Notes: generated from the sequence alone by a model not told the origin. DNA of 64,000 nt from Alentia gelatinosa (GCA_950022655.1 OX465592.1:1168234-1232233); one strand, 5' to 3'; positions 24,018-37,285 are shown, numbered from the stretch's first letter. Program-made: numbers and translations.

Positions 24018-25883
24018 CTGTTGCCTGATGTATTTTGGACTTGGGAGCTGTTACTGCCTCAGTAAGTGCCTCAGTTGTAGCAGGCATAGTTTGGCCTTCA
24101 GTACCTTTAGGTGTGATCATTTGAAGTGTAGTTTCATCAGTAGCAGCAGTAGCAGTCAACAGGCTTGTAGGAGTGACAGTTGACATCAGTGTCTCTGTAA
24201 CTTCAGTAGTCTTTTCTGTGCCTGATGTTTTCACGGGTATTGTGACCTCTGTAACTGATTGCTTAGCTGTAACTGTTGCGGTTCCTTCAGTGGTTATGGT
24301 AGATGGGGAAACTTCAGTAACTGCAATGGTTGAAGGCTGTGTTGCAAGCTCGGCTGCAGTCACTTCAGTGGTTGTTGGAAGTGCAGTTGTGTTATCCAAT
24401 GCTGTTCTAGCAGTCTGTCCCTCAGTATGGGCAGCAGTGGTGGACATGAGACCTTTTACTTGTGTGGTTGCTGGTACAGCAGTAGTCTGAGATGTAAGAG
24501 GGCCTTTAGGAGTGTTCTCTGTAGTTCTTACAGACAAAGGTTCCTCAGTTATCACTGTTGTGGCAGTTGTATTTGGCTCTATCATTGTAGGAAGTTCACT
24601 GCTTCTGGCGGTAGGCAAGACCTTTGTAGATGCACTGGTTGCCTCCACTCTGTTGGTTTCAGTTTTAGTAGTTTCTGCTGACTTTGTTACCGTCTCTGTT
24701 GGACTAGTCAAAGGAGGAGTGGAGAGTTCTTGACTGCTTTCTGAGTTGACAACTGTAACAGGAGCCTCTGTTGTCTGAAGAGTAGTTGAAGCACTGGTAG
24801 ATTCTGTCTTGCTCAACACTGTTGAAGTAGCTTCAATGGTTTGGTTTTGATCAGTAGGTTTGCCTGTTGTCCGAGCCGTTTGAGATCTCTCAGATGTTAT
24901 TTTGTTTGTCATAGTTTCAGTGGTTTCAGCTGTGGTGGTGATGGTGGGACCTGTACTAGTGGTGCTACTAGTTATGCTTATTGAAGGTGACTTCTCTGAT
25001 GTCACTGCCTTTGTAGTGGTCTCACTTGTCAAGCCTGTTGCAGGGACAGTACTTGTTTCCTTGGAGGATATGTTAATGGTAGTTGTCTCAAGCATCCCAA
25101 CATCTGTAGGTGCACTGGTGGTTGCCTGAGTTTCCTCAGGGCCTGTAGACCCCTGGAAGTTCGGAGTAGTTGATGTCTCTGTCCTCATTGATTTTGTCCC
25201 ACTTTCAGTTGTCATTCCACTTGAAGGTTCTTCTGTTCTGGAGCCTGTCATCATCAATGTAGGTTCCATAGTTGCCTCCACTGTGGTAGGTAGAGTTTCT
25301 TTGATTTGGGTAGTCATTGTTATTGCTTGTGTTTGACTAGTAGGAATGTTTGTAGGCAGTTTGGTTGAACCTTCTGTGCTTGTGAATGTGACAGCAGCTT
25401 CTGTTGCTTGGAGCGTTGATTGCTCACTGGTAGTTTTCTCTCTCCTCAGGACAGTGCTGGATTGGGAGCCAGTAGTTGGACTCTGGGTCATTGTTGCACT
25501 TGTAGGTTCTTCAGTTGGTACAGAAGTTGTCAGCACTGCTGTGGTTTCTACAGATTCTACAGTTGGTATTGATATATTTGCTTTACCAGTATTACCACTT
25601 GTGGATCCCACTGTTGTTTGGTCTGCAGCAACAGTTCTTGTAAGAGTCTCATTTGTCATTGGAGATGCAACAGAAGTCTGTGATGCCAATGGTCTTGTAG
25701 GAGACTCTGTTTCAGTCACTGTTGTGGGAGGATGACTGGTCAAATCTGTAGCAGTCATTGTTGTATATGACTGAGTAGTTGGTGCTTTGGTTTTTCTCTC
25801 TATAGTGCCTGTTTTCGTCTGGGCCTCAGTTGTCAAGGCTGTCATGGGATGAGTCTCTGTCACAGTAGTAGTTACATCTCCTC
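24018..25883 (-). CDS. Mucin-like large exon 9 (downstream of retroelement copy 1)
   Basis: Full length; acceptor at 25884-25885. Markers: STPPLTSP (His to Pro), TNRVEATS (Thr to Arg, shared only with exon 10), KGLMSTT, TTEVTETL and LQMITP. The intron before it is 1924 bp instead of 265 because of the antisense retroelement, but donor, acceptor and acceptor hairpin are unchanged, so splicing should still be possible. Confidence 0.87.
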
Positions 25884-26075
25884 CTGGTATGAAAAGGAGG
25901 AGAGCATGTTTCTTGTGTTATCAGTTATACATATGTATAGACTTTGTTACTAATGGAAAATGCAGGTGGCTAAGTCTAGCTTTCAAAGCCACTTGTACTT
26001 TATCACAACAACAAACCACAGTATAAAGTAGAGATATTTCTGTATTTGATGCTTGAATTGGCAGTGAGGGGTGGG

Positions 26076-27738
26076 AGACCCCGACCCCTAAAACTGACAA
26101 TAGTAGGAAGGTCACTGACTATCGGCCAATCTCGCAATTACCTCTACCGGGGAAACTGCTTGAGAAGCTTGTGCACCGAGACATCTTAAAATACCTGGAC
26201 ACACATGAGCTATTAGACGATAACCAAGGAGGTTTCAGGCCTGGTAGGTCAACGATTCTTACAACAGCATCACTTACTGATATGATTTATAAAAACATCG
26301 ATGAGCAACAAATCACAATAGGGACACTAATCGATTACACCAAGGCTTTTGATACAGTTGACCATAACATTCTAACAGATAAAATTTGCAAATATGGACT
26401 ACATGACACTACCTGCAATTGGATAAAAAACTACCTAACGAACAGAGAGCAGATTACCATAGCTAATAATAATCAGTCGCAGTTAAAGAAAATTACACAT
26501 GGCGTACCCCAGGGCTCAACCCTGGGGCCTCTCTTGTTTCTGATATATATCAATGATCTCAGCCACTCACTGCGATCCTGTAAAGTTCTGCTCTATGCAG
26601 ATGATGCCATTATATTCACGGCTGACAAGAACTATGATATTGCGCATGAGAAACTCCAATCGGATATGAATCGTGTTAGTAACTGGTGCATAAATAATAA
26701 ACTCACTCTGAACACCACCAAGACTAAAACCATGACATTTGGTACCCGTCAGAAAACTGCAAATCTTCAATACTCACCCATCTACCTAAATAATAGACAA
26801 CTTGAAGAAGTGACTCATTTCAACTATCTTGGAATCAATTTAGACACTACCCTGACCTTTACACAGCACATCAAAAATCAAATCAAGCGAGCAAACCACA
26901 AGACCTACCTCCTATCACTAATCAGAAAGTACTTAAATACCAATCAGGCAATATTAATTTACAAAACAAAGGTGCTTCCCTTCTTCGAATACGGTGATGT
27001 TTTTTCACACAACTGTAACCAAATTCTACTAAACAAACTCCAGTGCATTCAAAACAGAGCCTTAAAAATATGCCTTAAAGTACCGATGCTAACTAGTACT
27101 GCTGAGATCCACAAAAGAACTAACACAAACTATCTAACCGAAAGACGTGAAGTACATCTCTTGAACTTAGCTTTCAAAAGAAGTAAAATGAGAGGTTACA
27201 TTGATGAGAATGAGCGGAAGACCAGATATGGAGAGGGAATTATCCTTGCCACTAAAAGATTTAAGCTTGAACGCTACAGGAAAAGTATCAACTATAAAGC
27301 TGCACTCTTATGGAACCACCTAGATCCGGAATCACGAAATATCAATAGTCAAAGTGAATTTAAATCCTTTACTAAAAGAATCCTCAAAGCCCAAAGAATA
27401 AACTACACTTAAATAATCATTATAATCTCATTATTTGTAAATGAACTCTGACAGCCAAAAAAGCCCAACCCATCCAACAGACAACAGGCTTAGCCTGAGT
27501 TGATTTGTATCCGTGTAAATACTAATGTATGTATTCATGCATAACTGATTTAATGTCATGTTCTCCATTTGTTATTGTACTTATAACATATGACATACCT
27601 GTAAATATGTTGGTATAACTGAAAATGACTATGATAAAGTTGAATTTGTTACTGGCCACTGGAGCCTACTGAAAACAGGGTTCTACCCTAGTAGACCCTC
27701 CAGTCTAAATAAAAGATCTAAAAAAAAAAAATAAAGAC
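26076..27738 (+). mobile_element. 5'-truncated non-LTR retrotransposon, copy 1
   Basis: Insertion of 1659 bp into intron A, antisense to the mucin gene. Comparison with empty introns shows a 4-bp duplication AGAC at 26076..26079 and 27735..27738. The element (26080..27734) starts within the reverse-transcriptase domain, so any ORF1 and the endonuclease domain are missing. It ends with a 3' UTR, AATAAA at 27708..27713, twelve A and TAAAG. The RT motifs and the C-terminal LWNHLDPE region fit CR1/L2/Jockey-like elements; the exact clade is not decided here. It is not autonomous as seen. Confidence 0.88.
26081..27412 (+). pseudogene. Reverse transcriptase, 5'-truncated, copy 1
   Basis: An open frame of 443 residues from the element's broken 5' end to TAA. 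Counting from the GTG at 26171 as residue 1, visible motifs are GFRPGRST (21-28), motif A I-D-Y-T-K-A-F-D with catalytic D55, motif B GVPQGSTLGPLLF (111-123), catalytic YADD (142-145), LTLNTTKTK and FNYLGINLD. Upstream, TDYRPIS is the usual RT entry motif, and the break lies just before it. The C-terminal 200 residues resemble the region downstream of RT in CR1/L2-like elements. The RT core has no stop or frameshift, but with no endonuclease, promoter or start it is annotated as a fragment. Compared with copies 2 and 3 it has Arg in LERYRKS. Confidence 0.85.
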
Positions 27739-27807
27739 AAAGATCTGGAATAGATATTAAGACAACAGAAGGATACTAACAAAGGACTAGAGTATATGCA
27801 AACTTAC

Positions 27808-27855
27808 CAGTAGCAGGTGCAGCTGTTGAGGCAGGTGATGTTACTGCCTCAGTGC
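27808..27855 (-). CDS. Small 48-bp exon 9 (upstream of retroelement copy 1)
   Basis: Joins large exon 10 to large exon 9 across the enlarged 1924-bp intron (25884..27807). The exon and both splice sites are standard. The neighbouring intron sequence (AGATCTGG, CACAAC, CAAAGTACC) is the same at all three retroelement units. Confidence 0.82.
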
Positions 27856-28165
27856 CTGGAAAAGTACAAACATTGATTGGTGAGTGGTTTAGAAATATTC
27901 AGAACTTTGTATCTTAAGGGTGATCCTTTGATAAGACACAACATACTACATAGTACAATGTGACTTACAAAGTACCACATGTCTGAGAAAATGGGAATTG
28001 TTATGACATCAAAAGTGGTGTTTTTTAAATGACAGGGTGAAACCACGAAAAGTGGAGATGTGCAAATGTGAATATGTCTGCATGAGTTTCAGGAGATCAG
28101 TCTTTGTTGGTTCAGTTTCTAGTAAGAGTTTGAAGTCATAATGAATTAATAGCTTTAGTCAGTAC

Positions 28166-30031
28166 CTGTTGCCTGATGTATTTTGGACTTGGGAGCTGTT
28201 ACTGCCTCAGTAAGTGCCTCAGTTGTAGCAGGCATAGTTTGGCCTTCAGTACCTTTAGGTGTGATCATTTGAAGTGTAGTTTCATCAGTAGCAGCAGTAG
28301 CAGTCAACAGGCTTGTAGGAGTGACAGTTGACATCAGTGTCTCTGTAACTTCAGTAGTCTTTTCTGTGCCTGATGTTTTCACGGGTATTGTGACCTCTGT
28401 AACTGATTGCTTAGCTGTAACTGTTGCGGTTCCTTCAGTGGTTATGGTAGATGGGGAAACTTCAGTAACTGCAATGGTTGAAGGCTGTGTTGCAAGCTTG
28501 GCTGCAGTCACTTCAGTGGTTGTTGGAAGTGCAGTTGTGTTATCCAATGCTGTTCTAGCAGTCTGTCCCTCAGTATGGGCAGCAGTGGTGGACATGAGAC
28601 CTTTTACTTGTGTGGTTGCTGGTACAGCAGTAGTCTGAGATGTAAGAGGGCCTTTAGGAGTGTTCTCTGTAGTTCTTACAGACAAAGGTTCCTCAGTTAT
28701 CACTGTTGTGGCAGTTGTATTTGGCTCTATCATTGTAGGAAGTTCACTGCTTCTGGCGGAAGGCAAGACCTTTGTAGATGCACTGGTTGCCTCCACTCTG
28801 TTGGTTTCAGTTTTAGTAGTTTCTGCTGACTTTGTTACCGTCTCTGTTGGACTAGTCAAAGGAGGAGTGGAGAGTTCTTGACTGCTTTCTGAGTTGACAA
28901 CTGTAACAGGAGCCTCTGTTGTCTGAAGAGTAGTTGAAGCACTGGTAGATTCTGTCTTGCTCAACACTGTTGAAGTAGCTTCAATGGTTTGGTTTTGATC
29001 AGTAGGTTTACCTGTTGTCCGAGCCGTTTGAGATCTCTCAGATGTTATTTTGTTTGTCATAGTTTCAGTGGTTTCAGCTGTGGTGGTGATGGTGGGACCT
29101 GTACTAGTGGTGCTACTAGTTATGCTTATTGAAGGTGACTTCTCTGATGTCACTGCCTTTGTAGTGGTCTCACTTGTCAAGCCACTTGCAGGGACAGTAC
29201 TTGTTTCCTTGGAGGATATGTTAATGGTAGTTGTCTCAAGCATCCCAACATCTGTAGGTGCACTGGTGGTTGCCTGAGTTTCCTCAGGGCCTGTAGACCC
29301 CTGGAAGTTCGGAGTAGTTGATGTCTCTGTCCTCATTGAATTTGTCCCACTTTCAGTTGTCATTCCACTTGAAGGTTCTTCTGTTCTGGAGCCTGTCATC
29401 ATCAATGTAGGTTCCATAGTTGCCTCCACTGTGGTAGGTAGAGTTTCTTTGATTTGGGTAGTCATTGTTATTGCTTGTGTTTGACTAGTAGGAATGTTTG
29501 TAGGCAGTTTGGTTGAACCTTCTGTGCTTGTGAATGTGACAGCAGCTTCTGTTGCTTGGAGCGTTGATTGCTCACTGGTAGTTTTCTCTCTCCTCAGGAC
29601 AGTGCTGGATTGGGAGCCAGTAGTTGGACTCTGGGTCATTGTTGCACTTGTAGGTTCTTCAGTTGGTACAGAAGTTGTCAGCACTGCTGTGGTTTCTACA
29701 GATTCTACAGTTGGTATTGATATATTTGCTTTACCAGTATTACCACTTGTGGATCCCACTGTTGTTTGGTCTGCAGCAACAGTTCTTGTAAGAGTCTCAT
29801 TTGTCATTGGAGATGCAACAGAAGTCTGTGATGCCAATGGTCTTGTAGGAGACTCTGTTTCAGTCACTGTTGTGGGAGGATGACTGGTCAAATCTGTTGC
29901 AGTCATTGTTGTATATGACTGAGTAGTTGGTGCTTTGGTTTTTCTCTCTATAGTGCCTGTTTTCGTCTGGGCCTCAGTTGTCAAGGCTGTCATGGGATGA
30001 GTCTCTGTCACAGTAGTAGTTACATCTCCTC
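28166..30031 (-). CDS. Mucin-like large exon 10
   Basis: Full length. Markers: NSMRTE, VPASG, STPPLT, TNRVEATS, VLPSARSS (Thr to Ser), KGLMS, AAKLATQ (Glu to Lys) and LQMITP. It differs from exon 11 at the protein level only by TNRVEATS against TNTVEATS, so exons 10 and 11 are a recent tandem duplicate pair. Confidence 0.87.
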
Positions 30032-30296
30032 CTGGTATGAAAAGGAGGAGAGCATGTTTCTTGTGTTATCAGTTATACATATGTATAGACTTTGTTACTA
30101 ATGGAAAATGCAGGTGGCTAAGTCTAGCTTTCAAAGCCACTTGTACTTTATCACAACAACAAACCACAGTATAAAGTAGAGATATTTCTGTATTTGATGC
30201 TTGAATTGGCAGTGAGGGGTGGGAGACAAAGGTCTGGAATAGATATTAAGACAACAGAAGGATGCTAACAAAGGACTAGAGTATATGCAAACTTAC

Positions 30297-30344
30297 CAGT
30301 AGCAGGTGCAGCTGTTGAGGCAGGTGATGTTACTGCCTCAGTGC
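30297..30344 (-). CDS. Small 48-bp exon 10
   Basis: Joins large exon 11 to large exon 10. The following intron has TTTGTTGATTCAG (plus, near 30594) instead of TTTGTTGGTTCAG, a change shared only with the next unit's intron near 33083. Confidence 0.82.
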
Positions 30345-30654
30345 CTGGAAAAGTACAAACATTGATTGGTGAGTGGTTTAGAAATATTCAGAACTTTGTA
30401 TCTTAAGGGTGATCCTTTGATAAGACAGAACATACTACATAGTACAATGTGACTTACAAGGTACCACATGTCTGAGAAAATGGGAATTGTTATGACATCA
30501 AAAGTGGTGTTTTTTAAATGACAGGGTGAAACCACGAAAAGTGGAGATGTGCAAATGTGAATATGTCTGCATGAGTTTCAGGAGATCAGTCTTTGTTGAT
30601 TCAGTTTCTAGTAAGAGTTTGAAGTCATAATGAATTAATAGCTTTAGTCAGTAC

Positions 30655-32520
30655 CTGTTGCCTGATGTATTTTGGACTTGGGAGCTGTTACTGCCTCAGT
30701 AAGTGCCTCAGTTGTAGCAGGCATAGTTTGGCCTTCAGTACCTTTAGGTGTGATCATTTGAAGTGTAGTTTCATCAGTAGCAGCAGTAGCAGTCAACAGG
30801 CTTGTAGGAGTGACAGTTGACATCAGTGTCTCTGTAACTTCAGTAGTCTTTTCTGTGCCTGATGTTTTCACGGGTATTGTGACCTCTGTAACTGATTGCT
30901 TAGCTGTAACTGTTGCGGTTCCTTCAGTGGTTATGGTAGATGGGGAAACTTCAGTAACTGCAATGGTTGAAGGCTGTGTTGCAAGCTTGGCTGCAGTCAC
31001 TTCAGTGGTTGTTGGAAGTGCAGTTGTGTTATCCAATGCTGTTCTAGCAGTCTGTCCCTCAGTATGGGCAGCAGTGGTGGACATGAGACCTTTTACTTGT
31101 GTGGTTGCTGGTACAGCAGTAGTCTGAGATGTAAGAGGGCCTTTAGGAGTGTTCTCTGTAGTTCTTACAGACAAAGGTTCCTCAGTTATCACTGTTGTGG
31201 CAGTTGTATTTGGCTCTATCATTGTAGGAAGTTCACTGCTTCTGGCGGAAGGCAAGACCTTTGTAGATGCACTGGTTGCCTCCACTGTGTTGGTTTCAGT
31301 TTTAGTAGTTTCTGCTGACTTTGTTACCGTCTCTGTTGGACTAGTCAAAGGAGGAGTGGAGAGTTCTTGACTGCTTTCTGAGTTGACAACTGTAACAGGA
31401 GCCTCTGTTGTCTGAAGAGTAGTTGAAGCACTGGTAGATTCTGTCTTGCTCAAGACTGTTGAAGTAGCTTCAATGGTTTGGTTTTGATCAGTAGGTTTAC
31501 CTGTTGTCCGAGCCGTTTGAGATCTCTCAGATGTTATTTTGTTTGTCATAGTTTCAGTGGTTTCAGCTGTGGTGGTGATGGTGGGACCTGTACTAGTGGT
31601 GCTACTAGTTATGCTTATTGAAGGTGACTTCTCTGATGTCACTGCCTTTGTAGTGGTCTCACTTGTCAAGCCACTTGCAGGGACAGTACTTGTTTCCTTG
31701 GAGGATATGTTAATGGTAGTTGTCTCAAGCATCCCAACATCTGTAGGTGCACTGGTGGTTGCCTGAGTTTCCTCAGGGCCTGTAGACCCCTGGAAGTTCG
31801 GAGTAGTTGATGTCTCTGTCCTCATTGAATTTGTCCCACTTTCAGTTGTCATTCCACTTGAAGGTTCTTCTGTTCTGGAGCCTGTCATCATCAATGTAGG
31901 TTCCATAGTTGCCTCCACTGTGGTAGGTAGAGTTTCTTTGATTTGGGTAGTCATTGTTATTGCTTGTGTTTGACTAGTAGGAATGTTTGTAGGCAGTTTG
32001 GTTGAACCTTCTGTGCTTGTGAATGTGACAGCAGCTTCTGTTGCTTGGAGCGTTGATTGCTCACTGGTAGTTTTCTCTCTCCTCAGGACAGTGCTGGATT
32101 GGGAGCCAGTAGTTGGACTCTGGGTCATTGTTGCACTTGTAGGTTCTTCAGTTGGTACAGAAGTTGTCAGCACTGCTGTGGTTTCTACAGATTCTACAGT
32201 TGGTATTGATATATTTGCTTTACCAGTATTACCACTTGTGGATCCCACTGTTGTTTGGTCTGCAGCAACAGTTCTTGTAAGAGTCTCATTTGTCATTGGA
32301 GATGCAACAGAAGTCTGTGATGCCAATGGTCTTGTAGGAGACTCTGTTTCAGTCACTGTTGTGGGAGGATGACTGGTCAAATCTGTTGCAGTCATTGTTG
32401 TATATGACTGAGTAGTTGGTGCTTTGGTTTTTCTCTCTATAGTGCCTGTTTTCGTCTGGGCCTCAGTTGTCAAGGCTGTCATGGGATGAGTCTCTGTCAC
32501 AGTAGTAGTTACATCTCCTC
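30655..32520 (-). CDS. Mucin-like large exon 11
   Basis: Full length. It has the exon-10 set (NSMRTE, VPASG, STPPLT, VLPSARSS, AAKLATQ, KGLMS, LQMITP) with TNTVEATS. It also carries the silent GTC Val marker (plus CTCAAGACT near 31450), absent from exon 10, so some exchange followed the duplication. Confidence 0.87.
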
Positions 32521-32785
32521 CTGGTATGAAAAGGAGGAGAGCATGTTTCTTGTGTTATCAGTTATACATATGTATAGACTTTGTTACTAATGGAAAATGC
32601 AGGTGGCTAAGTCTAGCTTTCAAAGCCACTTGTACTTTATCACAACAACAAACCACAGTATAAAGTAGAGATATTTCTGTATTTGATGCTTGAATTGGCA
32701 GTGAGGGGTGGGAGACAAAGGTCTGGAATAGATATTAAGACAACAGAAGGATGCTAACAAAGGACTAGAGTATATGCAAACTTAC

Positions 32786-32833
32786 CAGTAGCAGGTGCAG
32801 CTGTTGAGGCAGGTGATGTTACTGCCTCAGTGC
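32786..32833 (-). CDS. Small 48-bp exon 11
   Basis: Joins large exon 12 to large exon 11; standard, with the AGGTCTGG/GGATGC haplotype and the GTTGATTCAG intron change shared with the preceding unit. Confidence 0.82.
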
Positions 32834-33143
32834 CTGGAAAAGTACAAACATTGATTGGTGAGTGGTTTAGAAATATTCAGAACTTTGTATCTTAAGGGTG
32901 ATCCTTTGATAAGACAGAACATACTACATAGTACAATGTGACTTACAAGGTACCACATGTCTGAGAAAATGGGAATTGTTATGACATCAAAAGTGGTGTT
33001 TTTTAAATGACAGGGTGAAACCACGAAAAGTGGAGATGTGCAAATGTGAATATGTCTGCATGAGTTTCAGGAGATCAGTCTTTGTTGATTCAGTTTCTAG
33101 TAAGAGTTTGAAGTCATAATGAATTAATAGCTTTAGTCAGTAC

Positions 33144-35003
33144 CTGTTGCCTGATGTATTTTGGACTTGGGAGCTGTTACTGCCTCAGTAAGTGCCTCAG
33201 TTGTAGCAGGCATAGTTTGGCCTTCAGTACCTTTAGGTGTGATCATTTGAAGTGTAGTTTCATCAGTAGCAGCAGTAGCAGTCAACAGGCTTGTAGGAGT
33301 GACAGTTGACATCAGTGTCTCTGTAACTTCAGTAGTCTTTTCTGTGCCTGATGTTTTCACGGGTATTGTGACCTCTGTAACTGATTGCTTAGCTGTAACT
33401 GTTGCGGTTCCTTCAGTGGTTATGGTAGATGGGGAAACTTCAGTAACTGCAATGGTTGAAGGCTGTGTTGCAAGCTCGGCTGCAGTCACTTCAGTGGTTG
33501 TTGGAAGTGCAGTTGTGTTATCCAATGCTGTTCTAGCAGTCTGTCCCTCAGTATGGGCAGCAGTGGTGGACACGAGACCTTTTACTTGTGTGGTTGCTGG
33601 TACAGCAGTAGTCTGAGATGTAAGAGGGCCTTTAGGAGTGTTCTCTGTAGTTCTTACAGACAAAGGTTCCTCAGTTATCACTGTTGTGGCAGTTGTATTT
33701 GGCTCTATCATTGTAGGAAGTTCACTGCTTCTGGCAGTATAGAGGATAGATGCACTGGTTGCCTCCACTGTGTTGGTTTCAGTTTTAGTAGTTTCTGCTG
33801 ACTTTGTTACCGTCTCTGTTGGACTAGTCAAAGGATGAGTGGAGAGTTCTTGACTGCTTTCTGAGTTGACAACTGTAACAGGAGCCTCTGTTGTCTGAAG
33901 AGTAGTTGAAGCACTGGTAGATTCTGTCTTGCTCAAGACTGTTGAAGTAGCTTCAATGGTTTGGTTTTGATCAGTAGGTTTACCTGTTGTCCGAGCCGTT
34001 TGAGATCTCTCAGATGTTATTTTGTTTGTCATAGTTTCAGTGGTTTCAGCTGTGGTGGTGATGGTGGGACCTGTACTAGTGGTGCTACTAGTTATGCTTA
34101 TTGAAGGTGACTTCTCTGATGTCACTGCCTTTGTAGTGGTCTCACTTGTCAAGCCTGTTGCAGGGACAGTACTTGTTTCCTTGGAGGATATGTTAATGGT
34201 AGTTGTCTCAAGCATCCCAACATCTGTAGGTGCACTGGTGGTTGCCTGAGTTTCCTCAGGGCCTGTAGACCCCTGGAAGTTCGGAGTAGTTGATGTCTCT
34301 GTCCTCATTGATTTTGTCCCACTTTCAGTTGTCATTCCACTTGAAGGTTCTTCTGTTCTGGAGCCTGTCATCATCAATGTAGGTTCCATAGTTGCCTCCA
34401 CTGTGGTAGGTAGAGTTTCTTTGATTTGGGTAGTCATTGTTATTGCTTGTGTTTGACTAGTAGGAATGTTTGTAGGCAGTTTGGTTGAACCTTCTGTGCT
34501 TGTGAATGTGACAGCAGCTTCTGTTGCTTGGAGCGTTGATTGCTCACTGGTAGTTTTCTCTCTCCTCAGGACAGTGCTGGATTGGGAGCCAGTAGTTGGA
34601 CTCTGGGTCATTGTTGCACTTGTAGGTTCTTCAGTTGGTACAGAAGTTGTCAGCACTGCTGTGGTTTCTACAGATTCTACAGTTGGTATTGATATATTTG
34701 CTTTACCAGTATTACCACTTGTGGATCCCACTGTTGTTTGGTCTGCAGCAACAGTTCTTGTAAGAGTCTCATTTGTCATTGGAGATGCAACAGAAGTCTG
34801 TGATGCCAATGGTCTTGTAGGAGACTCTGTTTCAGTCACTGTTGTGGGAGGATGACTGGTCAAATCTGTTGCAGTCATTGTTGTATATGACTGAGTAGTT
34901 GGTGCTTTGGTTTTTCTCTCTATAGTGCCTGTTTTCGTCTGGGCCTCAGTTGTCAAGGCTGTCATGGGATGAGTCTCTGTCACAGTAGTAGTTACATCTC
35001 CTC
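33144..35003 (-). CDS. Mucin-like large exon 12 (complex 6-bp net deletion)
   Basis: 620 codons. SASTKVLPTARSS is replaced by SASILYTARSS: on the plus strand 13 nt (GGCAAGACCTTTG) after GCAGTA are replaced by 7 nt (TAGAGGA) near 33740. Frame is kept. The same rare event is in exon 22. Other markers differ from exon 22: STHPLT, KGLVS and AAELATQ here. The 5' intron contains retroelement copy 2. Confidence 0.87.
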
Positions 35004-35195
35004 CTGGTATGAAAAGGAGGAGAGCATGTTTCTTGTGTTATCAGTTATACATATGTATAGACTTTGTTACTAATGGAAAATGCAGGTGGCTAAGTCTAGC
35101 TTTCAAAGCCACTTGTACTTTATCACAACAACAAACCACAGTATAAAGTAGAGATATTTCTGTATTTGATGCTTGAATTGGCAGTGAGGGGTGGG

Positions 35196-36858
35196 AGACC
35201 CCGACCCCTAAAACTGACAATAGTAGGAAGGTCACTGACTATCGGCCAATCTCGCAATTACCTCTACCGGGGAAACTGCTTGAGAAGCTTGTGCACCGAG
35301 ACATCTTAAAATACCTGGACACACATGAGCTATTAGACGATAACCAAGGAGGTTTCAGGCCTGGTAGGTCAACGATTCTTACAACAGCATCACTTACTGA
35401 TATGATTTATAAAAACATCGATGAGCAACAAATCACAATAGGGACACTAATCGATTACACCAAGGCTTTTGATACAGTTGACCATAACATTCTAACAGAT
35501 AAAATTTGCAAATATGGACTACATGACACTACCTGCAATTGGATAAAAAACTACCTAACGAACAGAGAGCAGATTACCATAGCTAATAATAATCAGTCGC
35601 AGTTAAAGAAAATTACACATGGCATACCCCAGGGCTCAACCCTGGGGCCTCTCTTGTTTCTGATATATATCAATGATCTCAGCCACTCACTGCGATCCTG
35701 TAAAGTTCTGCTCTATGCAGATGATGCCATTATATTCACGGCTGACAAGAACTATGATATTGCGCATGAGAAACTCCAATCGGATATGAATCGTGTTAGT
35801 AACTGGTGCATAAATAATAAACTCACTCTGAACACCACCAAGACTAAAACCATGACATTTGGTACCCGTCAGAAAACTGCAAATCTTCAATACTCACCCA
35901 TCTACCTAAATAATAGACAACTTGAAGAAGTGACTCATTTCAACTATCTTGGAATCAATTTAGACACTACCCTGACCTTTACACAGCACATCAAAAATCA
36001 AATCAAGCGAGCAAACCACAAGACCTACCTCCTATCACTAATCAGAAAGTACTTAAATACCAATCAGGCAATATTAATTTACAAAACAAAGGTGCTTCCC
36101 TTCTTCGAATACGGTGATGTTTTTTCACACAACTGTAACCAAATTCTACTAAACAAACTCCAGTGCATTCAAAACAGAGCCTTAAAAATATGCCTTAAAG
36201 TACCGATGCTAACTAGTACTGCTGAGATCCACAAAAGAACTAACACAAACTATCTAACCGAAAGACGTGAAGTACATCTCTTGAACTTAGCTTTCAAAAG
36301 AAGTAAAATGAGAGGTTACATTGATGAGAATGAGCGGAAGACCAGATATGGAGAGGGAATTATCCTTGCCACTAAAAGATTTAAGCTTGAATGCTACAGG
36401 AAAAGTATCAACTATAAAGCTGCACTCTTATGGAACCACCTAGATCCGGAATCACGAAATATCAATAGTCAAAGTGAATTTAAATCCTTTACTAAAAGAA
36501 TCCTCAAAGCCCAAAGAATAAACTACACTTAAATAATCATTATAATCTCATTATTTGTAAATGAACTCTGACAGCCAAAAAAGCCCAACCCATCCAACAG
36601 ACAACAGGCTTAGCCTGAGTTGATTTGTATCCGTGTAAATACTAATGTATGTATTCATGCATAACTGATTTAATGTCATGTTCTCCATTTGTTATTGTAC
36701 TTATAACATATGACATACCTGTAAATATGTTGGTATAACTGAAAATGACTATGATAAAGTTGAATTTGTTACTGGCCACTGGAGCCTACTGAAAACAGGG
36801 TTCTACCCTAGTAGACCCTCCAGTCTAAATAAAAGATCTAAAAAAAAAAAATAAAGAC
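35196..36858 (+). mobile_element. 5'-truncated non-LTR retrotransposon, copy 2
   Basis: Same insertion point, same AGAC duplication (35196..35199, 36855..36858), same 5' break and same twelve-A tail as copy 1; the element is 35200..36854. By eye it differs from copy 1 at only two bases. It is therefore a duplicate of the host unit, not a second transposition. It is 9120 bp from copy 1, which equals three units plus one insertion minus the 6-bp indel. Confidence 0.88.
35201..36532 (+). pseudogene. Reverse transcriptase, 5'-truncated, copy 2
   Basis: The same 443-residue fragment as copy 1, with Ile instead of Val in motif B (GIPQGSTLG) and Cys instead of Arg in LECYRKS. Motif A Asp and YADD are intact. 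Val to Ile in motif B is conservative. No stop or frameshift. Confidence 0.85.
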
Positions 36859-36927
36859 AAAGATCTGGAATAGATATTAAGACAACAGAAGGATACTAAC
36901 AAAGGACTAGAGTATATGCAAACTTAC

Positions 36928-36975
36928 CAGTAGCAGGTGCAGCTGTTGAGGCAGGTGATGTTACTGCCTCAGTGC
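36928..36975 (-). CDS. Small 48-bp exon 12 (upstream of retroelement copy 2)
   Basis: Joins large exon 13 to large exon 12 across the enlarged intron 35004..36927. Standard exon and splice sites. Confidence 0.82.
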
Positions 36976-37285
36976 CTGGAAAAGTACAAACATTGATTGG
37001 TGAGTGGTTTAGAAATATTCAGAACTTTGTATCTTAAGGGTGATCCTTTGATAAGACACAACATACTACATAGTACAATGTGACTTACAAAGTACCACAT
37101 GTCTGAGAAAATGGGAATTGTTATGACATCAAAAGTGGTGTTTTTTAAATGACAGGGTGAAACCACGAAAAGTGGAGATGTGCAAATGTGAATATGTCTG
37201 CATGAGTTTCAGGAGATCAGTCTTTGTTGGTTCAGTTTCTAGTAAGAGTTTGAAGTCATAATGAATTAATAGCTTTAGTCAGTAC

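Larger units (their letters stand above)
19040..27855 (-). repeat. Higher-order repeat block, left copy (units 7-9 with retroelement)
   Basis: 8816 bp covering large exons 7, 8 and 9, retroelement copy 1 and small exon 9. It matches 49731..58546 in order, length and most markers (PMANETL, ATATCAAGACAGCAG intron, the exon-8 set, retroelement). Confidence 0.75.

Noticed and set aside
25921..26115. 64-codon minus frame crossing the retroelement border, also at 35041 and 56612
   Set aside because: It mixes intron and element sequence, has no recognisable motif, and follows from the insertion.
26567..26770. 67-codon minus frame inside the RT region
   Set aside because: Antisense shadow of the RT coding frame.
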